Below, piece after piece: positions 11,968-25,332 of a stretch of DNA of 64,000 nt (the first letter of the stretch is position 1; each line of letters opens with the position of its first letter). Source of the stretch: Ascidia mentula (taxonomy: Eukaryota; Chordata; Ascidiacea; Phlebobranchia; Ascidiidae). Below the pieces are notes generated by a model. It made no database searches. It was not told where the DNA came from and was given only the letters and a program-made list of their open reading frames with translations. The position numbers and the translations under genes were made by a program. The stretch lies in assembly GCA_947561715.1 (NCBI GenBank), contig OX387201.1, positions 21,838,001-21,902,000 on the forward strand, read 5' to 3'.

Positions 11968-12301
11968 CTAAAAAAAGAAGAAGCATTTTACTACAGGATC
12001 AGCCTGGCCTTTGATCAGGAATATATATTTCGACCCATGGGCATCTTCAGTTCCTTGCAGTAAACATAATATAGGATGTTTTTGGTGTTTAAAAAAGAAA
12101 AAAACAACAATTTGTTTTTATCACTAGCCCTTTCTTTACTGTTGTTGTTATCAGACATTTTTTATATTGTGTTAGTTATAGGAACGAATATTTAATGTGT
12201 TTACTGCAAGGAACTGAAGATGCCCATGTGGCGAAATATATATTCCTCATGATAAGCCAGGCTTATCCTGTAGTAAAAAGCTACTGCTTTTTTTAGTGTC
12301 T
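11968..12301. repeat. inverted pair of Penelope-derived hammerhead-like ends
   Basis: Two inverted copies (about 11985-12063 and 12200-12285) of a segment containing CUGAAGAUGCCC, a three-base loop, GGG(U/G)CGAAAU and flanking GGAA/UUCC that can pair as stem I. The same segment occurs once at about 59940-60030 and once at 62960-63055. The core matches the hammerhead consensus CUGANGA except for one extra U before stem II. The pair may be a foldback or two nested Penelope ends; the second copy lies in the block missing from the right arm. Confidence 0.5.
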
Positions 12302-15138
12302 TTGCAATTGCATTAATCTTGTACACAGACTTAAAAACCGCAAAAGATTTCCACGTTTTACTGAACAACAAGCGGGAATAGGTGACATATATCAGCAAAC
12401 AACTAAACAACGCAGGGCCTTAAATTTTTAAGTCCCCTGTCACATTTATATTCACTTCATGTTCCACGTGCGATGTCCCAGTGGGGAGTTCACAGACAAC
12501 GCAACACTTTGATAGCCACTGGCCTCTGTTTGTTGATATGTCATACGTGAGGGCGATATATCCATAAACACCCGGGGTTTGATGGAAGCTATTCAGAGGT
12601 TCACTGAAATGGAACAAGTGCTGCACCACAACAAGTGAATATAGTCTACCAGAAGTTATTATGTGCGCATCAACCACGTGCTGTGAGGTTATACGCAGAC
12701 CAGAAAGGAAACCCATACGTAGAATGCAACGTTTTAAACAAAGGTGGGTTGAAACCGCGAAAACACGCGATTTCGTTGCCTCACAGTCGTTGCAATATTG
12801 TATCGATGACAGTTGTACAGTGCTGGATAATGTAAACGTAATTTCAATATTTTTACGGGCTTAAAACAAATTAGTAGCAACGTTTAACGTAAAAACTGTA
12901 AGAATCACAATTCAAGTAGTTTTCTCAGCAAAATGATGGACAAAGTAAGTTCAAAAGGCTATTACGGTAATAACGTACGAATTACCAAATAAGGAAAAAT
13001 TTTCTTAGTGTTTAAATTTACAAACTATACAGAAAGAGCACTGAAACAGTTGCTTTTTGTGTTCAGGTTGATTCATAATAATAAAAAAGTAAATAAGAAA
13101 AAACACGTGGAAAAGAAAATATGTAACAGTTATAAAACAGCGGAACTTAAAAATAACTGATATGGATTTTATTTCAGTGCAGTGAAAAGCTTGGATTACT
13201 ACATACAGTGAATATTTCATGCTTCATTGTTGATTTTCCATATAGATTTGAATTCGTTACCTTTGCACAGACAAAAGTTATTCTTTAGAGGAAATGGAAG
13301 AACGCTAACTTGACAAAGATCAACAAACAATACGATGAGGGAAATGCACTTGTCATATTTCATTGAATCGTTTCAGTGACATGGTAAATCTTCCTTAATT
13401 TGCTTGACCATAGTTGCGTAAAACTTAATACTAAAACAAAGGGGTGTGACAAAAATATAGCATTTATCTTTTGCAACAACGAAGTTTCAAATAGCAAACT
13501 TTACTGCTTGTATAATAAACGCCTTTTGCTTCTTGGTCATCTTCAATACAACCGGACATTGCTCCTGTTTACTAAACTCTGGAAAAAAAAATTGTTGTTG
13601 CATTTCCAGAGAGAAACGGAACTAGGATGGATGAATGGATTGCGGTTTAATAAAAGCTAGAAACTCTGTTCGTGGTATCGTCGTTTAAAAACACATTAAA
13701 CATTATTGTGATATTCTGTTGAAAATCGTTTTTGAATAATGCAAATTTGCACCGACGCAGAGAAGTGACAAGACTGTGGATGCAACCAACCACCTATTTC
13801 TTGTTGCGAGCACGATGTCGATTTACGCCTTTTTCGCCATTCTAAGTGTTCGACACGGACTGCGTGAAGTTACCGATATACAGTACCACGAACAAACCAA
13901 CCCTATTGTTATCTACCAAAGTCCATAAAATAAATTACTATAATTACTCAATTTGGCCTAACGTATCGCTCTTGCAACATTCACATCGATCTTACTAGTT
14001 TTCTTTTTTCGAAGATTGGACGCCAAAGATTCGAATCGTATAGGTGATCACCTATTCACATGTAGTTGTCAATTGTTTGCCATACATGCTGGTGGCAAAT
14101 GTGGTTCGAAGACGTTGGTGCCAGTATAAGTCGTTTAATTTCAAACCGCAAACACACAAATTCAATGACATAATCGTTCGGGATTCTCACCCAAAATAAA
14201 TTTGTATGTTTAGATGGCTCAATAAACGCTGCCGCAATAATTTTTCGGACAAAATCCATGCAAAAACCAACCAGCACTTGCTTTAACGTTCAGTGAATAA
14301 GCGCGTTAAACCTAAAACTAACCATTGTTTCCAAACATGGAGCATTATTACCAAACACGTGGCATTGTTACAAAACAAGTTGCATTTTTCGTTCAATCGG
14401 GCCTCAAAAGAGACATAGCAGCCTACAACATGCAAGGTTTTTAATGGTTTTGTCGTTATTTTAACGCCAAACTTATGCAAGTACAAGAATCCTGTAATCG
14501 AATGAAATATCTGTCCATGAACATGGCCTCTGTGGGGGGAAGAAACCTATGGAGTAAATATTAAGATTTTAAGGTGGTTTATACTGAATAGCAAAACTCA
14601 ATTTTTATTTAATTACACTTAAAATATTCGTGTTATAATTATACGTCATTTTTAGATGTTGTAATTCCGTACAGCATATCTGGAAAATAAGTTAGGTCTG
14701 GTATGAGTTAGTTAAGTTCAAAAACTTGCGGCCTCTACCAGTGCTTGGAGTTCTCTGTTACAAATTCGTCATTACAAACATACAAATCGCTTGCAATAGC
14801 TCTGAAATAATTATAATGAGCTGTTTTATTCAAACCCAATACGTTCAAATACGTTTCTGACGATCTTAATGTGGAAATATTTCGAACAAAAACGGTGATT
14901 TACTACCACCGACTGTGTTTGTGTACTTGGTTATGCGAAAAAAATGTTAAACCGTTTGGTAAAGACAGGTAAACGATTGTCAAGACATCCATGTTCAGGC
15001 TTTTTAATCTCGGAACTATCAATAAACATTTTATAAAACGTTTTTGTTTTTGTGGATTAATGTGAAATATTTTAAATAGGAAAGCCAAAGCTAAGATGCT
15101 ATTAATCACGTTAAGTATAGTAGACGTTAACACTAACT
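12186..15138. other. 2.95-kb block present only in the left arm
   Basis: In the right arm, the sequences matching 12185 and 15139 are directly joined (around 59822). The block is therefore an insertion in the left arm or a deletion in the right. It has no recognisable coding domain. An open minus-strand frame at 12420-12716 (98 codons, ending NVTGDLKI) is unassigned. The rest is AT-rich. Confidence 0.55.
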
Positions 15139-15721
15139 GCGTTTATCATCAGTACTATGATTGAATGAGTTGCATGCAGCGGAGAACCGAGCGTACATCC
15201 AGCACCACAAACCATCACAAAACATAAATGACAAATCAAAACCTCTCAACCTGTTCAACATTTAGGTCCTGACTGCAGCTTGACACATCTCAACCGATGA
15301 CGTCGCTGCCGAGTTGTTGGTACTGTTGTCACGTGATGTGACTCTGACGTGTTGCTTCGTGTTGTTGTTTTTCTGCCCGTTCAGTCGCATGTCTACCTCG
15401 GTGCTCCGCTGCATGTAGCTCATTATAGTACTTATGATAAACGCAGTTGATGGCATATTTGTTTTGGCTTTTCTATTTAAAGTAATCAAATCAAAAGTAT
15501 GTTGCACCCAAGTTTGTGAAATATGGTGGGGAAAGTCACCATTTAATTAAACAGTTTGTTTCTAGTTTTTGATTTGTTTAGTGCAACAACAACTAACAAC
15601 ACGCTTAACACTGTGTCTTGAGTGTAACAAAAAGTAACAAAAACACACACGCATTATAAGTAAGCTGCATAGTTAATATGAATATAGCTTAATTGAGTTA
15701 TAGCTTCGAAATCTTCCTCTT

Positions 15722-15796
<75 letters not shown>

Positions 15797-16237
15797 TTGG
15801 GTTTGCCAGCGAGTTGTTCTTTGGGCAAGACCCTGTTTGCGAAATATTTTACTTTATTTTAAAATATAAAATCTTGTCAATGCAAATAAACGTTGATAAA
15901 ATGTTACCCCGGCTTTCCTCCGACGCGACTCTACTGACACACCTCAAATGTAGGTGGAGAAAAACTTAATCTCGCCAGCAACTGACGTGTGCGTTGGTGT
16001 ACCTCATCATCAATGCGGGTCTAAGGAGAATGCTATTTACAGCATAGTGGACATACCTTCTTTATGTTTTAAATTCGTTCTTAACTGGGTGTCTTTATTC
16101 CCTTCACGGTTTTGATCCTCAGGCAACGCTTTTTAAAATTTTTTTCTTACAAACAGCGTTAAGTGAAAGCCTTTTCCGTATTTTTGGTAACATTATTCAT
16201 ATGGTATTCTCACTATCCTCAAAAAATAAGTTAAATA
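15139..16237. other. intergenic DNA with CT microsatellite
   Basis: Matches 58805-59822 in reverse complement. A long CT tract lies at about 15724-15797 (interrupted GA tract at 59248-59300 in the partner). An open frame at 15262-15507 is shared with the partner arm but ends differently in each copy, so I do not call it a gene. Confidence 0.5.
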
Positions 16238-17765
16238 ATGTTTAAATTTCTTAGCATTAAAGGTAAACCGTATTTGTTAATTCGTCGTTGGCATCATGTG
16301 ATGGCATTGCAATGCGTGGGAAGGATTTATTCATATAAAGAACGCAGTCCATCAGCAGAAGGAGCATTACTTCACCGTCTGGTTAGATTTACACTGAGCA
16401 AAACTATGTTGCAAGTTGCGGCACCATTGGAAGATGGTTTGTATTTAATGAAGGACGAGGTTGTCGATCGGAGACATTTGTTGTGTAAGCTCTTTTAGAT
16501 TGACCAAGTTTATTGCATATGGCGAATTTGGGAAACCAAACGTGTTAAGACGTTAAGATGTATATTTTTAGTTAGAAAATTTCAAGCTGCATTCGATGAG
16601 ACAGAATTTGCACAAGTTGCACGTTCTTTGAAGCCACAGGAGAATTCCTATTTTGACTGGCGTGATTCTGGTTGTGTAACATCTGTACAGGATCAGATGC
16701 AACTCCCATGTGGCTGGATATTTGCTGCAGTAAGTATTTCGAATCACCAAAGTGTTGCGGACAAAGTTTTAAATATTTACGGAAACTATCGCAAGTAAAT
16801 AACTGTCAGTCAGTGGAATCATTCCATAAAAGTGCTTGAACAACTTGATTTGGTAAAACGGTAACTCTTTGTGTTTACACAGGTGGCAGCCGTTGAATCA
16901 CATCATAAAATCAAGAACGGGAAATTGGTCAAACTTTCCGAACAACAATTAGTCGATTGCCTGGATAAAGGTGACAGACCAGGCAGGTTGGAATGGGCGT
17001 TTGATTATATCAAGGAAAATGGCATTACTCGAGATGATCTGTACCCTTATACTGGAAAGGTCGGTCAAATACTGTTTATCATTTACTCAGTTGTTAAAAT
17101 CGCCCCCACATCACTAAATTTGAATAACGTTTGTACAGAAAGGAGTTTGGAAAAATGACTTAGAGCCAGCGACCCGTGTAGAAGATTGGAAGAAAATAAC
17201 CCCTGGTGACGAACAGGAGTTGGAGGAAATTGTGGCTAAAGTTGGTCCAGTTGCTGTGAGTTTGGTTGCTTCCAGTACGCACATGTTTTATGGTCACACA
17301 GATTATCAAGGTATGTCAGTGCAAGGCAAACCACAGAATCAATTTTTTAGATTAAAAACATTCGTCTTGCAGACATTTTTTACGATCCGAAATGGGTGAA
17401 GGGATTTAACCCTCAAAACAAAGATGCGTTGCGTCATGCTGTGTTGGTCGTTGGTTTTGGACGAGATCAGAGCAAACCACGTGGTGAAGACAAGTACTGG
17501 ATTATAAAGAACAGGTATAAATTTTTCCCATACACTATTTGTAGGATATTTGAATTGGTTTTGTGCGCTTCATACAAAACTGTAGCAGTGAGAAATGCAT
17601 TGACATAGTTTAAATGTAATTTTTATTGTTTGTCAACTTTTTATATTCCTCCACAGTTGGGGAATCGACGACGAAAACGACCCGAACTCCGGTTACATGA
17701 AAATCGCCAAAAACAGAGCAAATAATTGCAACATTGCTGGGTGTGCCTTGTATCCCGTGGTATAA
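16238..17765 (+). CDS. gene A: C1A peptidase-like, catalytic Cys replaced by Gly
   Basis: Plus-strand exons are about 16573-16729, 16883-17059, 17139-17310, 17373-17514 and 17657-17765. The first of these ends LPCGWIFAA; aligned to LPACWIFSA of gene C, the nucleophile position is Gly and the only Cys lies one residue earlier. The His (LRHAVLVVGFG) and Asn (KNSWG) are present, as is the oxyanion Gln (VQDQ). Typical propeptide exons are absent. Instead an unrelated frame starts at 16238 (IKGKPYLLIRRWHH...); in copy B the corresponding frame reads through into the peptidase exon, whereas here a TAG at about 16497 separates them unless spliced out. Downstream of the stop, a fragment resembling the start of exon 3 (KKPEEFSWMS) follows directly. 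Likely inactive as a peptidase. Confidence 0.65.
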
Positions 17766-17983
17766 GAAACCGGAAGAATTTTCATGGATGAGCAAATAGA
17801 TGCAACAAGATTGTTTCACCGATCAGTTTCTGTTTGCTAAAATTATTTCTTCGTTTCCCACCAAAAGTCCTTTTCTGTCAATATTTTGTGCATTAACTAT
17901 TTGCACAACTTGGGGAAACCCACTGTTGTATAACTAGAAGGTTCAAAATGTTTTTATTTCAAAATTGGCAAAGGCAACGTTAA

Positions 17984-18142
17984 AATGGCCTCTAAGTTAC
18001 CCAGTTGTAAATGCACCAAAATAAAATCTGAAAAGTGCAATATATCTGTGGTAGATTGGTTGTTTGGAATGGAGGTAAATTACATCGAAGATTGGATCAC
18101 CAATTTTCTGAAAGAACAAACGTCCTTTTTTCAAGACAAAAT
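17984..18142 (+). CDS. small unknown ORF beside gene A
   Basis: A 52-codon frame starting MASKLPSCKCTK and containing VVDWLFGMEV. The partner sequence on the right arm (around 56860-57023) has a stop within it. It is unrecognised and could be a first exon. The longer overlapping frames on both strands (17997-18457) have no better support. Confidence 0.25.
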
Positions 18143-18462
18143 TTAAAAGCAAAATTAGAAAGTAGTGTTTACCGATCGGTGGAACCCGTTCCACTAGTGG
18201 TACGCGACGGCATTTTGGGTGGTACTCGAGCAACTTTCCGTAATTTACGGATATGGTTCGAATTGGAAAATTTTGTTTTCGAAAAGCACACTCACTCGTG
18301 CTTTGGGTACAACACCACACCATTTGCACACTATACTGTGGACAAACCAAGACTACAAATTCACTTAAAGTATGTTGGAACCAAATCCTGCTGGCAAACG
18401 CAAAGTAAACATTCGATTGTAAACACTCCTAAGGAATATCAAGAAATAACTGAATAATGTCC

Positions 18463-18468
18463 TTTATT
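18463..18468. repeat. Polinton target-site duplication, left copy
   Basis: TTTATT directly before the element; the right copy is 33297-33302. The empty site on the other arm (about 56325-56340, read in reverse) has this hexamer once. Confidence 0.9.
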
Positions 18469-18872
18469 AGTAGTATAATAAGTGAAAGCTGTCGCGACGG
18501 TCATAAATCCCTTTTAGTGAGCCATCATGATGAGCCATCCTTAGTGATGATGCTACGCCATCCACGTGCTAAGTTAAGGCCTACGCTGCTCACAGAGCAG
18601 TCGAGTGCTTGTGCCGGGTCGGTGAGAGGTCAAGTCAGCGCTCCGATTTACGACCTCTCGCTGCGAAGTGAATGTGAGGACCGGTCGTAAAAATCAGAGT
18701 GATCGACGTCCAATTCCACGCTGTGAAGTCCAGCTGGGGTCGTGCATTTCAGACCATCACTGTGTGATTGGGGGGGAGCTCTGTTCTGTTATGCGAACGT
18801 ATTGTTGTGTGGGAATCGAAACGGAACCCCTGCTGCGTTTCCCTGTTCGACGATCGATGTTCTGTTATTTGT
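18469..18872 (+). repeat. Polinton left terminal inverted repeat
   Basis: About 404 bp, pairing with 32891-33296 until the sequences diverge after TGTTATTTGT. The open frames inside it are incidental. Confidence 0.9.
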
Positions 18873-19080
18873 GGTCATGGTCAAATAAGGTCGTGCTTTG
18901 TTTACGAGGTTTGTACGCAGCAAGGATGAGAATTGCGCAATATCGGTTATAATTAGAACAAGCGAAAGAAGATCCTCAAAAAAGGCAAGTGGGTGCGTGT
19001 GTTATAAACAGCAACTGCGATCAGCGACATTCATCCGAGTTATCAGAGAGCTAGAGTGAGTGTTGCCGAGGTAGTCAGCA

Positions 19081-22000
19081 TGGAAGTCGCTCAACGTAAG
19101 TTTATTTGTCAGAATTGTCAGGCCAAGTTTTGGAACCCCGAGCAACTTGATCTGCATATGGTGAACTGTGATGTCCTAAATGTGTGCAAGCATTGTGATA
19201 GAAGGTAAGCGTAAAGAATATGTTTGATTGCGTAATCGTTTTGCATTTACATTTGTTTGCTTTCACACAGTTTTAGCAACAGGAACAACCTTAAGCGTCA
19301 CCTAAAGCAAAACTGTAAGGTCCTGCGAACCCTTCGAAAGGCCAACCCAAAAGTAGACGATGTGGGATCATATGGTGGAGAACGATCGTTTGCTGACAAA
19401 GTGCAAAAAACGAATACAGGAAAGAGATTAAGGTTGTGCTAAATTGCGTTTAAGTAGGAAATGCCGTATTTAACCAATATATTATTCTGTAGTATTGAAA
19501 GCTGGGATTGTGTCGCGATCAGCTCTGTCGATGAACAAACCTCTGCTACGAATTCGATCAAAAAAAGAAGGTAAAACAATTATTTGTGTGTTTATCACAT
19601 TTGGTTTTTGACAAAAATCACGTTTATTTTTCTTTTTTATTGTTTCGTAGAACCTATGGGAATTGCGATGTAGGTTTGTCTGTCGACAAGTCAAATAATA
19701 CAACAACTGATCAAGTGAAAGTGGATAACCTCCAAGCTGGTGTATCGGGGTAAGTTACATGCGGCTTGTTTGTTTTTTCCGTTGGACAATTTTTATATAT
19801 TTTTCCCTCATAGAATTGCTAATCATGGAAACCAACGTGAGGAAGGGTTTTTGGACACACCTCAATTTATCGATGTGCGATCTCCGGGCGAAATTTCACA
19901 GCATTCATTTGTCGAAAGGTTCGTTGACTAATTTACTTACTTGTAACAAACATAATTCCCTGCGTTATGTCCGTGTTGTGGTGTACCTTACAGCTCCGAC
20001 ACATTCCCGGTTGATTTTCGTCCAACGCTACGTGAACATACCACCGAAACGTTGGAAAACGGAAAAATAGTTGTTGCATCCAAAAAGTCTTCGAAAGATC
20101 AAACAAGGTTTGAATTAGTGTTGACCGTTTGAAACAGTTAATATATGTTGTGTATCGCAGCAGCGTCGATGAGGAAAAGATAAAAAAGGGTAGTGAACAA
20201 GTACAGGGATATAGTCTGTACACGGAAACCGACTCTGAGATCGTTGAATATTGCGCTATAATCGAAAAGGCGATGGAACGTGAACTACAAGCAAAGCGGG
20301 GAACGAACGCCCCTGATACAGGATCTGAGTGAGTACAAGTTATATCGTTGTTTGATCTGGTCGTATCAATATCTGAACGATGAATAGGTGTAACGTGCAG
20401 GTAAATTATGCTGGGTTTGTTCTTACAGTGTAAGAAGGGTCGGGTTAATTCAGTTGCAAGAAGACGAAAAGCCACAGGAAGAAAAAGAAGTAGAAGAAGA
20501 CGGTGGAAACAAATTGCAAGAATTTGAATCAAGGTAAGTACAAGTAAAAATACGTTGGTATTTTCAAACCTAATTGTTTGTATGTGCATTCTACGTTGGT
20601 ATAACGTGTTCACACCGGTTTCGATACTTGTAGTGCGAGCGAATGTGCTTTGATGGGAGGCGATAATGAAGGTTATCATTTGGAATCGATCGAAGTCCGA
20701 TCGGTGCAGAAAGGTAGGTGGGTGTTCAGTCGGATGTTATTGACAAGAGCTTGCCAAAAAGAAATCACTGAATAATTGTTTAGTGGAAAAAGCGGTGGGA
20801 GACCTCGAAGACGCTCTCGACCAATTCAACATCTGGAATCTTCCCCCGAGTGTAATGCAGGTGACCGCGGCGAAACTGTTGGTAGTGGTTTGGTGGCTGA
20901 CAACTGGCGAGCGATACGCACCTTTCAGAGACGGGGAAAATTAACGAGTATTTTTAACTTTCGCCTACCGATAAACTGGGAACACGTAAATGACATCGCA
21001 GATGAAATATTGGCCGGCGGTAATGAAGCGTTTCGAATTAACGCTGGATTCGGGTATTCTCTGCAAAGTATCTCGGGTGAGGAACGTTACTGGCACGCGA
21101 GCGCTAATAACTTCCAGGTGTTTGAAAAACCCTTTGTCGTTCGCACCCTTGACGATTTGTTAAGGTTTTTTGACGCTTTGCGAGAGATCGATGTTTCCGA
21201 GGAAGTAAGGTTAAAGCGCCCAAACACTTCCTGGATAGTCAAAGAGGTTCTGAACGTCACATTTTATGTGTATTATATGGCAAGTCCGCTTATTGGACGC
21301 GGGGTAAAGTTGCCGCTGTACGTCTCACAAAATACCGGTTTGCGTGCGCTACACAAAACCGTCGATGGCAGACGGTATTATGACGACAATTTGTGTTTCT
21401 TTCGCTGTCTGGCGCTTTTTGCGGATCACAAAATGGTGCAAGGGCTCACGTCTAGAGCACGTGAACTGTGCCAACAATATGCCCAACACGCCGGTCTAGA
21501 ATCCGCGAACTTCCCGGGTGTCACCCTAGATGATTTGCCCTGTTTGGAAGCCTTTTTTAATCTTAACATTAATGTCTTTCAGTTAATTCGCGGTGAAGAG
21601 TTAAAGTGTAAACTCATTTGGCGTAGTGTGACCCGTTTCAGCGAAAAACGAGATCCAATATTAAATCTTAACCTTTATGAAACACACTTTAGTTTGATCA
21701 CCGATATGAACAAGTACTCGTCAACCTTCTGTTGTCGTGTTTGTTCGACTTCCTTTCCAAGTCCTTATCAATGTAATCGTCACCAGGCCACCTGCGATTT
21801 GGTCACAAAAGAGGTTTTTAAATCAGGATTTTTTTCCCCCATGGGAAGTGTGCTGGACAGGCTTAGAAATGCTGGGGTCGTTGTAGATCCATCGCTAAAC
21901 CTGTTTCCCTTTCGCGCGTGTTTTGATTTTGAAAGTTATTTCGCCACCGAAGGTCTACCAAAGCCGGCGCCGAAAACCAAGTGGATTGCTGAACATTTAC

Positions 22001-24835
22001 CGTTAAGTGTGTCGGTGTGTTCATCGGTCCCCGGTTTTGAAAGCCCGGAATGTTTTATCACAACCGGTGATAGTCAGGATTTGGTGGACCGTTTTGTTGG
22101 CTACTTGCACCGAATAAGAACCGCGGCCTCAAATATTATGCTTGATCGCTTTTCCGACGTCATCAAACAGTTGGTAAGATTAATTGGCGTCAGTTGCGAA
22201 CTGGAAGACGGCGAAGGCAACAACCACCCTTTGGTTAGGTTAAAACGCGATCTCCATTTATATTTGACAAACATTCCGATTCTGACGTATAACGGATCAT
22301 CCTACGATTTAAATCTCGTAAAAAAGTATCTCATACCCGCTTTGATAAACACCGACAAGATTTTAAATGTAGTAAAACGAAACAATCAGTATTTATCGAT
22401 ACAAACAAGGTGCTTTGAATTTCTCGACTTGCGAAATTACGTGGCGGCAAACTGTTCCTATGACATGTTGTTGCGCGCGTTTAAATGTAATTTGCTGAAG
22501 GGGAGTTATCCCTATGAATATATGACAAGTATCGAAAAGTTGAAAGAACCTTGTTTACCCCCGCAGACGGCTTTTTACAGTTCTCTCAAAAGAACCGGTA
22601 TTTCAGACGCCGATTACCGGAGGTGTTTAGACACATGGCGTTCGGAAGGCATGACATCCCTTGAAGACTATCTCATCTGGTACAATAATCGCGACGTCGT
22701 GCCGTTTATGGAGGTTGTTTCAAAACTTTGCACGTTTTATGAGGGACTCGGCGTAGATCCGTTCAAAGAAGCGATTTCCGTTCCTGGAATAACTCTCGTT
22801 TATTTAATGAAAACGATTAATCCGGACATCGGTCTACCGCTCTTTGGTGAAAAGTTCAAAGACATTTTTAACCTCGTACGCGAAAATATTGTAGGAGGTC
22901 CTGCCATTATTTTCCATAGGTATCACGAGCGCGGCGTCACCAGAATACGCTCGGTGAAATACGGCCCACAGGCTAGAGTTTGTCAAGCTGTGGTTGGCTA
23001 CGATTGCAACGCTCTCTATCTCTCTGCAATGGGAAAGGCCCACGGGACGTCATTTTTTTCTGTGCTCACCTACGAGGCTGATACCCGTCTTTTTAGTGTA
23101 AGGCATTCTTCCAGGCACGGTCACCTTGCGCGAATATGGTTGGATTGGTGTGCGCAAAAGTATGGGATATTTATCCAACACCAGTTCAATAAAGGCGAAG
23201 TTCGTATAGGTCAGCGTAACATCCCGGTGGACGGTTATTGTCACGAACACAGAAAAATTTTTCAGTTTCACGGTTGCTATTTTCACGGGTGTGAAACGTG
23301 CTCATCGCGTTTTCGTTACAAAGATAAAAATGCCCCGGTGGTTGCCCGCGAAAAAACCACCGAAGTCACGGCCTATTTTCGGCGGCTTGGGTACGAGGTT
23401 TTGCACATATGGGAGTGTGAATGGTACGCACTGCAGCGTGTCGACAAGTCCGTGCGCGATTTCGTTGCTGGGCGGATGTTTCAAAAACTTCGCATTCCAA
23501 CGGTTCGTAATTTTGCTAACGTACTCGACGCTGTCCGTTCCGGCACCCTGTTTGGCTTGGTCGAATGCGACATCGCTGTTCCACCCGAAAAGCGCGAATA
23601 TTTTAGCGAGATGTGTCCGATTTTCAAAAACATAGATATTTCGCGTGCCGATATCGGGGAATACATGAGACATTTTGCAGAAAAACACGGCATCCTAACT
23701 ACCAAACGTCGATCTTTAATCGCGAGTCTTAAAGGGGACAAAATTTTGCTCGCCACCCCTTTGTTACGGTGGTATTTATCGCACGGTCTGGTTGTCAGTC
23801 ACATTTACCAAGTCATATGCTACGAACCCAACCGTTGTTTCGAATCGTTCACGGACGCGGTCACCAAGGCACGTCGCTTGGGGGATGTTGAACCTGACAA
23901 AAAGCTTATTGGAGACACGTTCAAACTGCTCGGTAAATATTGTTGTTTATTAGTCAAATGTTTTTGTTGTGCTTTTTTGTAACTTTTGTGTTAATCATCT
24001 TCGTCCTTTTCCAGGCAATGCCAGTTACGGTAAAGTGATCACGAACAAACGAAAACATTTGGAGACAAGGTATCTGTGCGGAAAAAGCGCAAAAAGATTG
24101 ATCAACTCTCCCCGCTTCAAGCACGTCGAAAGGGTTAACGACGATCTGTACGAGATGAAACTCAAAAAGCGAACAATCCATCAAAATCTACCGGTTCATG
24201 TTGGTTTCTTTGTTTATCAATATGCCAAATTGCGCATGCTCGAGTTCTATTACGATTTCATCGATCGTTTTGTCGACCGTTGTAATTTTGAGTTGACAGT
24301 TTCGGACACCGATTCGTTTTATATTGCTTTGGCGGCCGACAGTTTCGATGACGTGGTTCGCCCCAGCTTGAAACGTGAATTTTTTCAAAACATTCACAAA
24401 TGGTTTCCGTCGCCTTGTTGTGACCTACATCGCTCCGAGTTTGTCGAAACGCGTGTCTCCCACCGTCCGTTTATCCAGCATCCGTGCTGTAAAGTTCGCG
24501 AGCGTTCCGACCTTCGCACACCCGGTCTTTTCAAGATCGAGTGGAGGGGAACTGGAATTGTGGCCCTCGCCGCAAAAACATATTTTTGTAAAGGTGGCGA
24601 CGGGGACGACAAGCAAACGTCAAAGGGACTCAACAAATCGCAAAACCCGCTTTCTTTTCAGCACTATCTCGACGTGCTTAATACCGGCGTGAGCGTGGCG
24701 GGAAAAAACACCGGATTTCGGGTCATGAACCAGTCCGTTTTCACCTACGAACAATCGCGAAGTGTAATCGGTAATTTTTATTGTAAACGTAAAGTGTTGG
24801 CCGACGGCGTTTCCACCGTACCGTTGGATTTGTGA
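19081..24835 (+). CDS. Polinton protein-primed DNA polymerase B
   Basis: The main block (about 20784-23932) and its continuation (about 24015-24835) carry exonuclease motifs (FDFES; YNGSSYD; YNNRD), the polymerase motif with YDCNALYLS, the NASYGK motif, SDTDS and KTYF, in family order. The gap between the blocks looks like a short GT-AG intron. A Cys/His cluster near CCRVCSTSF and an endonuclease-like segment near LGYEVLHIWECEW are usual in this polymerase. Upstream, about eight short exon-like segments (19081-20710) bounded by AG and GT encode two C2HC zinc-finger-like units and acidic linkers; they probably form the N-terminal part of the same gene. Confidence 0.85.
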
Positions 24836-25332
24836 ACCTCCGAGATTGAACATCCGCCGTCGGTTGTGCATCGAACCGCTTTCTCTCTCTTTGTGTGTGT
24901 GTGTGTGTGTGTGTGTGTATTCTTTTTCTCGTAAAGCAATAAAACGAAAACAAATCGTGGTGTTGGCTGTGGCTTTGTGCGACACGGCGAGTTAAGAGCT
25001 TCAGGGTCAGTCCGGGTCGGTGCGAATGCTGTTTGACAACAACACTCCGTCAGCGATACCCCGTCGCGCAAGGGCACGCAATCGAGTAGGGTCGTAAAAC
25101 CTTTCGACGATTAGATGCGACACGAAACAGTTTAAGTTTCTTTGCACAGGACAAGTCATTTTGAGAGAGTGGATTGCACCATCGTGTGCAAGACCGCGGA
25201 CTCGACCGCCCGCCGTCGTCGGCACAAAAGACCTGACGTCATTTCCTGTTGTTATTTCGTTATAAATAACGCGGCGTCGGCAGGCAGGGGACGTTGTCCA
25301 TCGATAAAGCAAACACAGCAGCGGCGGAAATA
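24836..25332. other. gap between Polinton rightward genes
   Basis: Contains a (GT)n tract at about 24893-24920 and an AATAAA signal just after it, consistent with the polymerase transcript end. No other gene seen. Confidence 0.5.

Noticed and set aside
11968-12301. Simple MITE interpretation of the inverted pair
   Set aside because: No TA or other short target duplication, and the second half lies in a block missing from the other arm; Penelope-derived ends explain the sequence better.
15262-15507. 81-codon frame shared by the two arms and near 62.7 kb
   Set aside because: The copies begin or end in different sequence, and conservation is explained by DNA duplication.
17997-18457. Overlapping frames of 117 and 140 codons on opposite strands
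   Set aside because: Both are partly preserved on the other arm only because the DNA is duplicated; no motif, splice or start support for either.
18668-18952. Open frame shared with 32786-33097
   Set aside because: Both lie in or run out of the Polinton terminal inverted repeats and diverge where the repeats end; no protein resemblance.
24620-25077. Minus-strand frames with Thr-His repeats near 24.9 kb
   Set aside because: Translation of a GT microsatellite antisense to the polymerase end.
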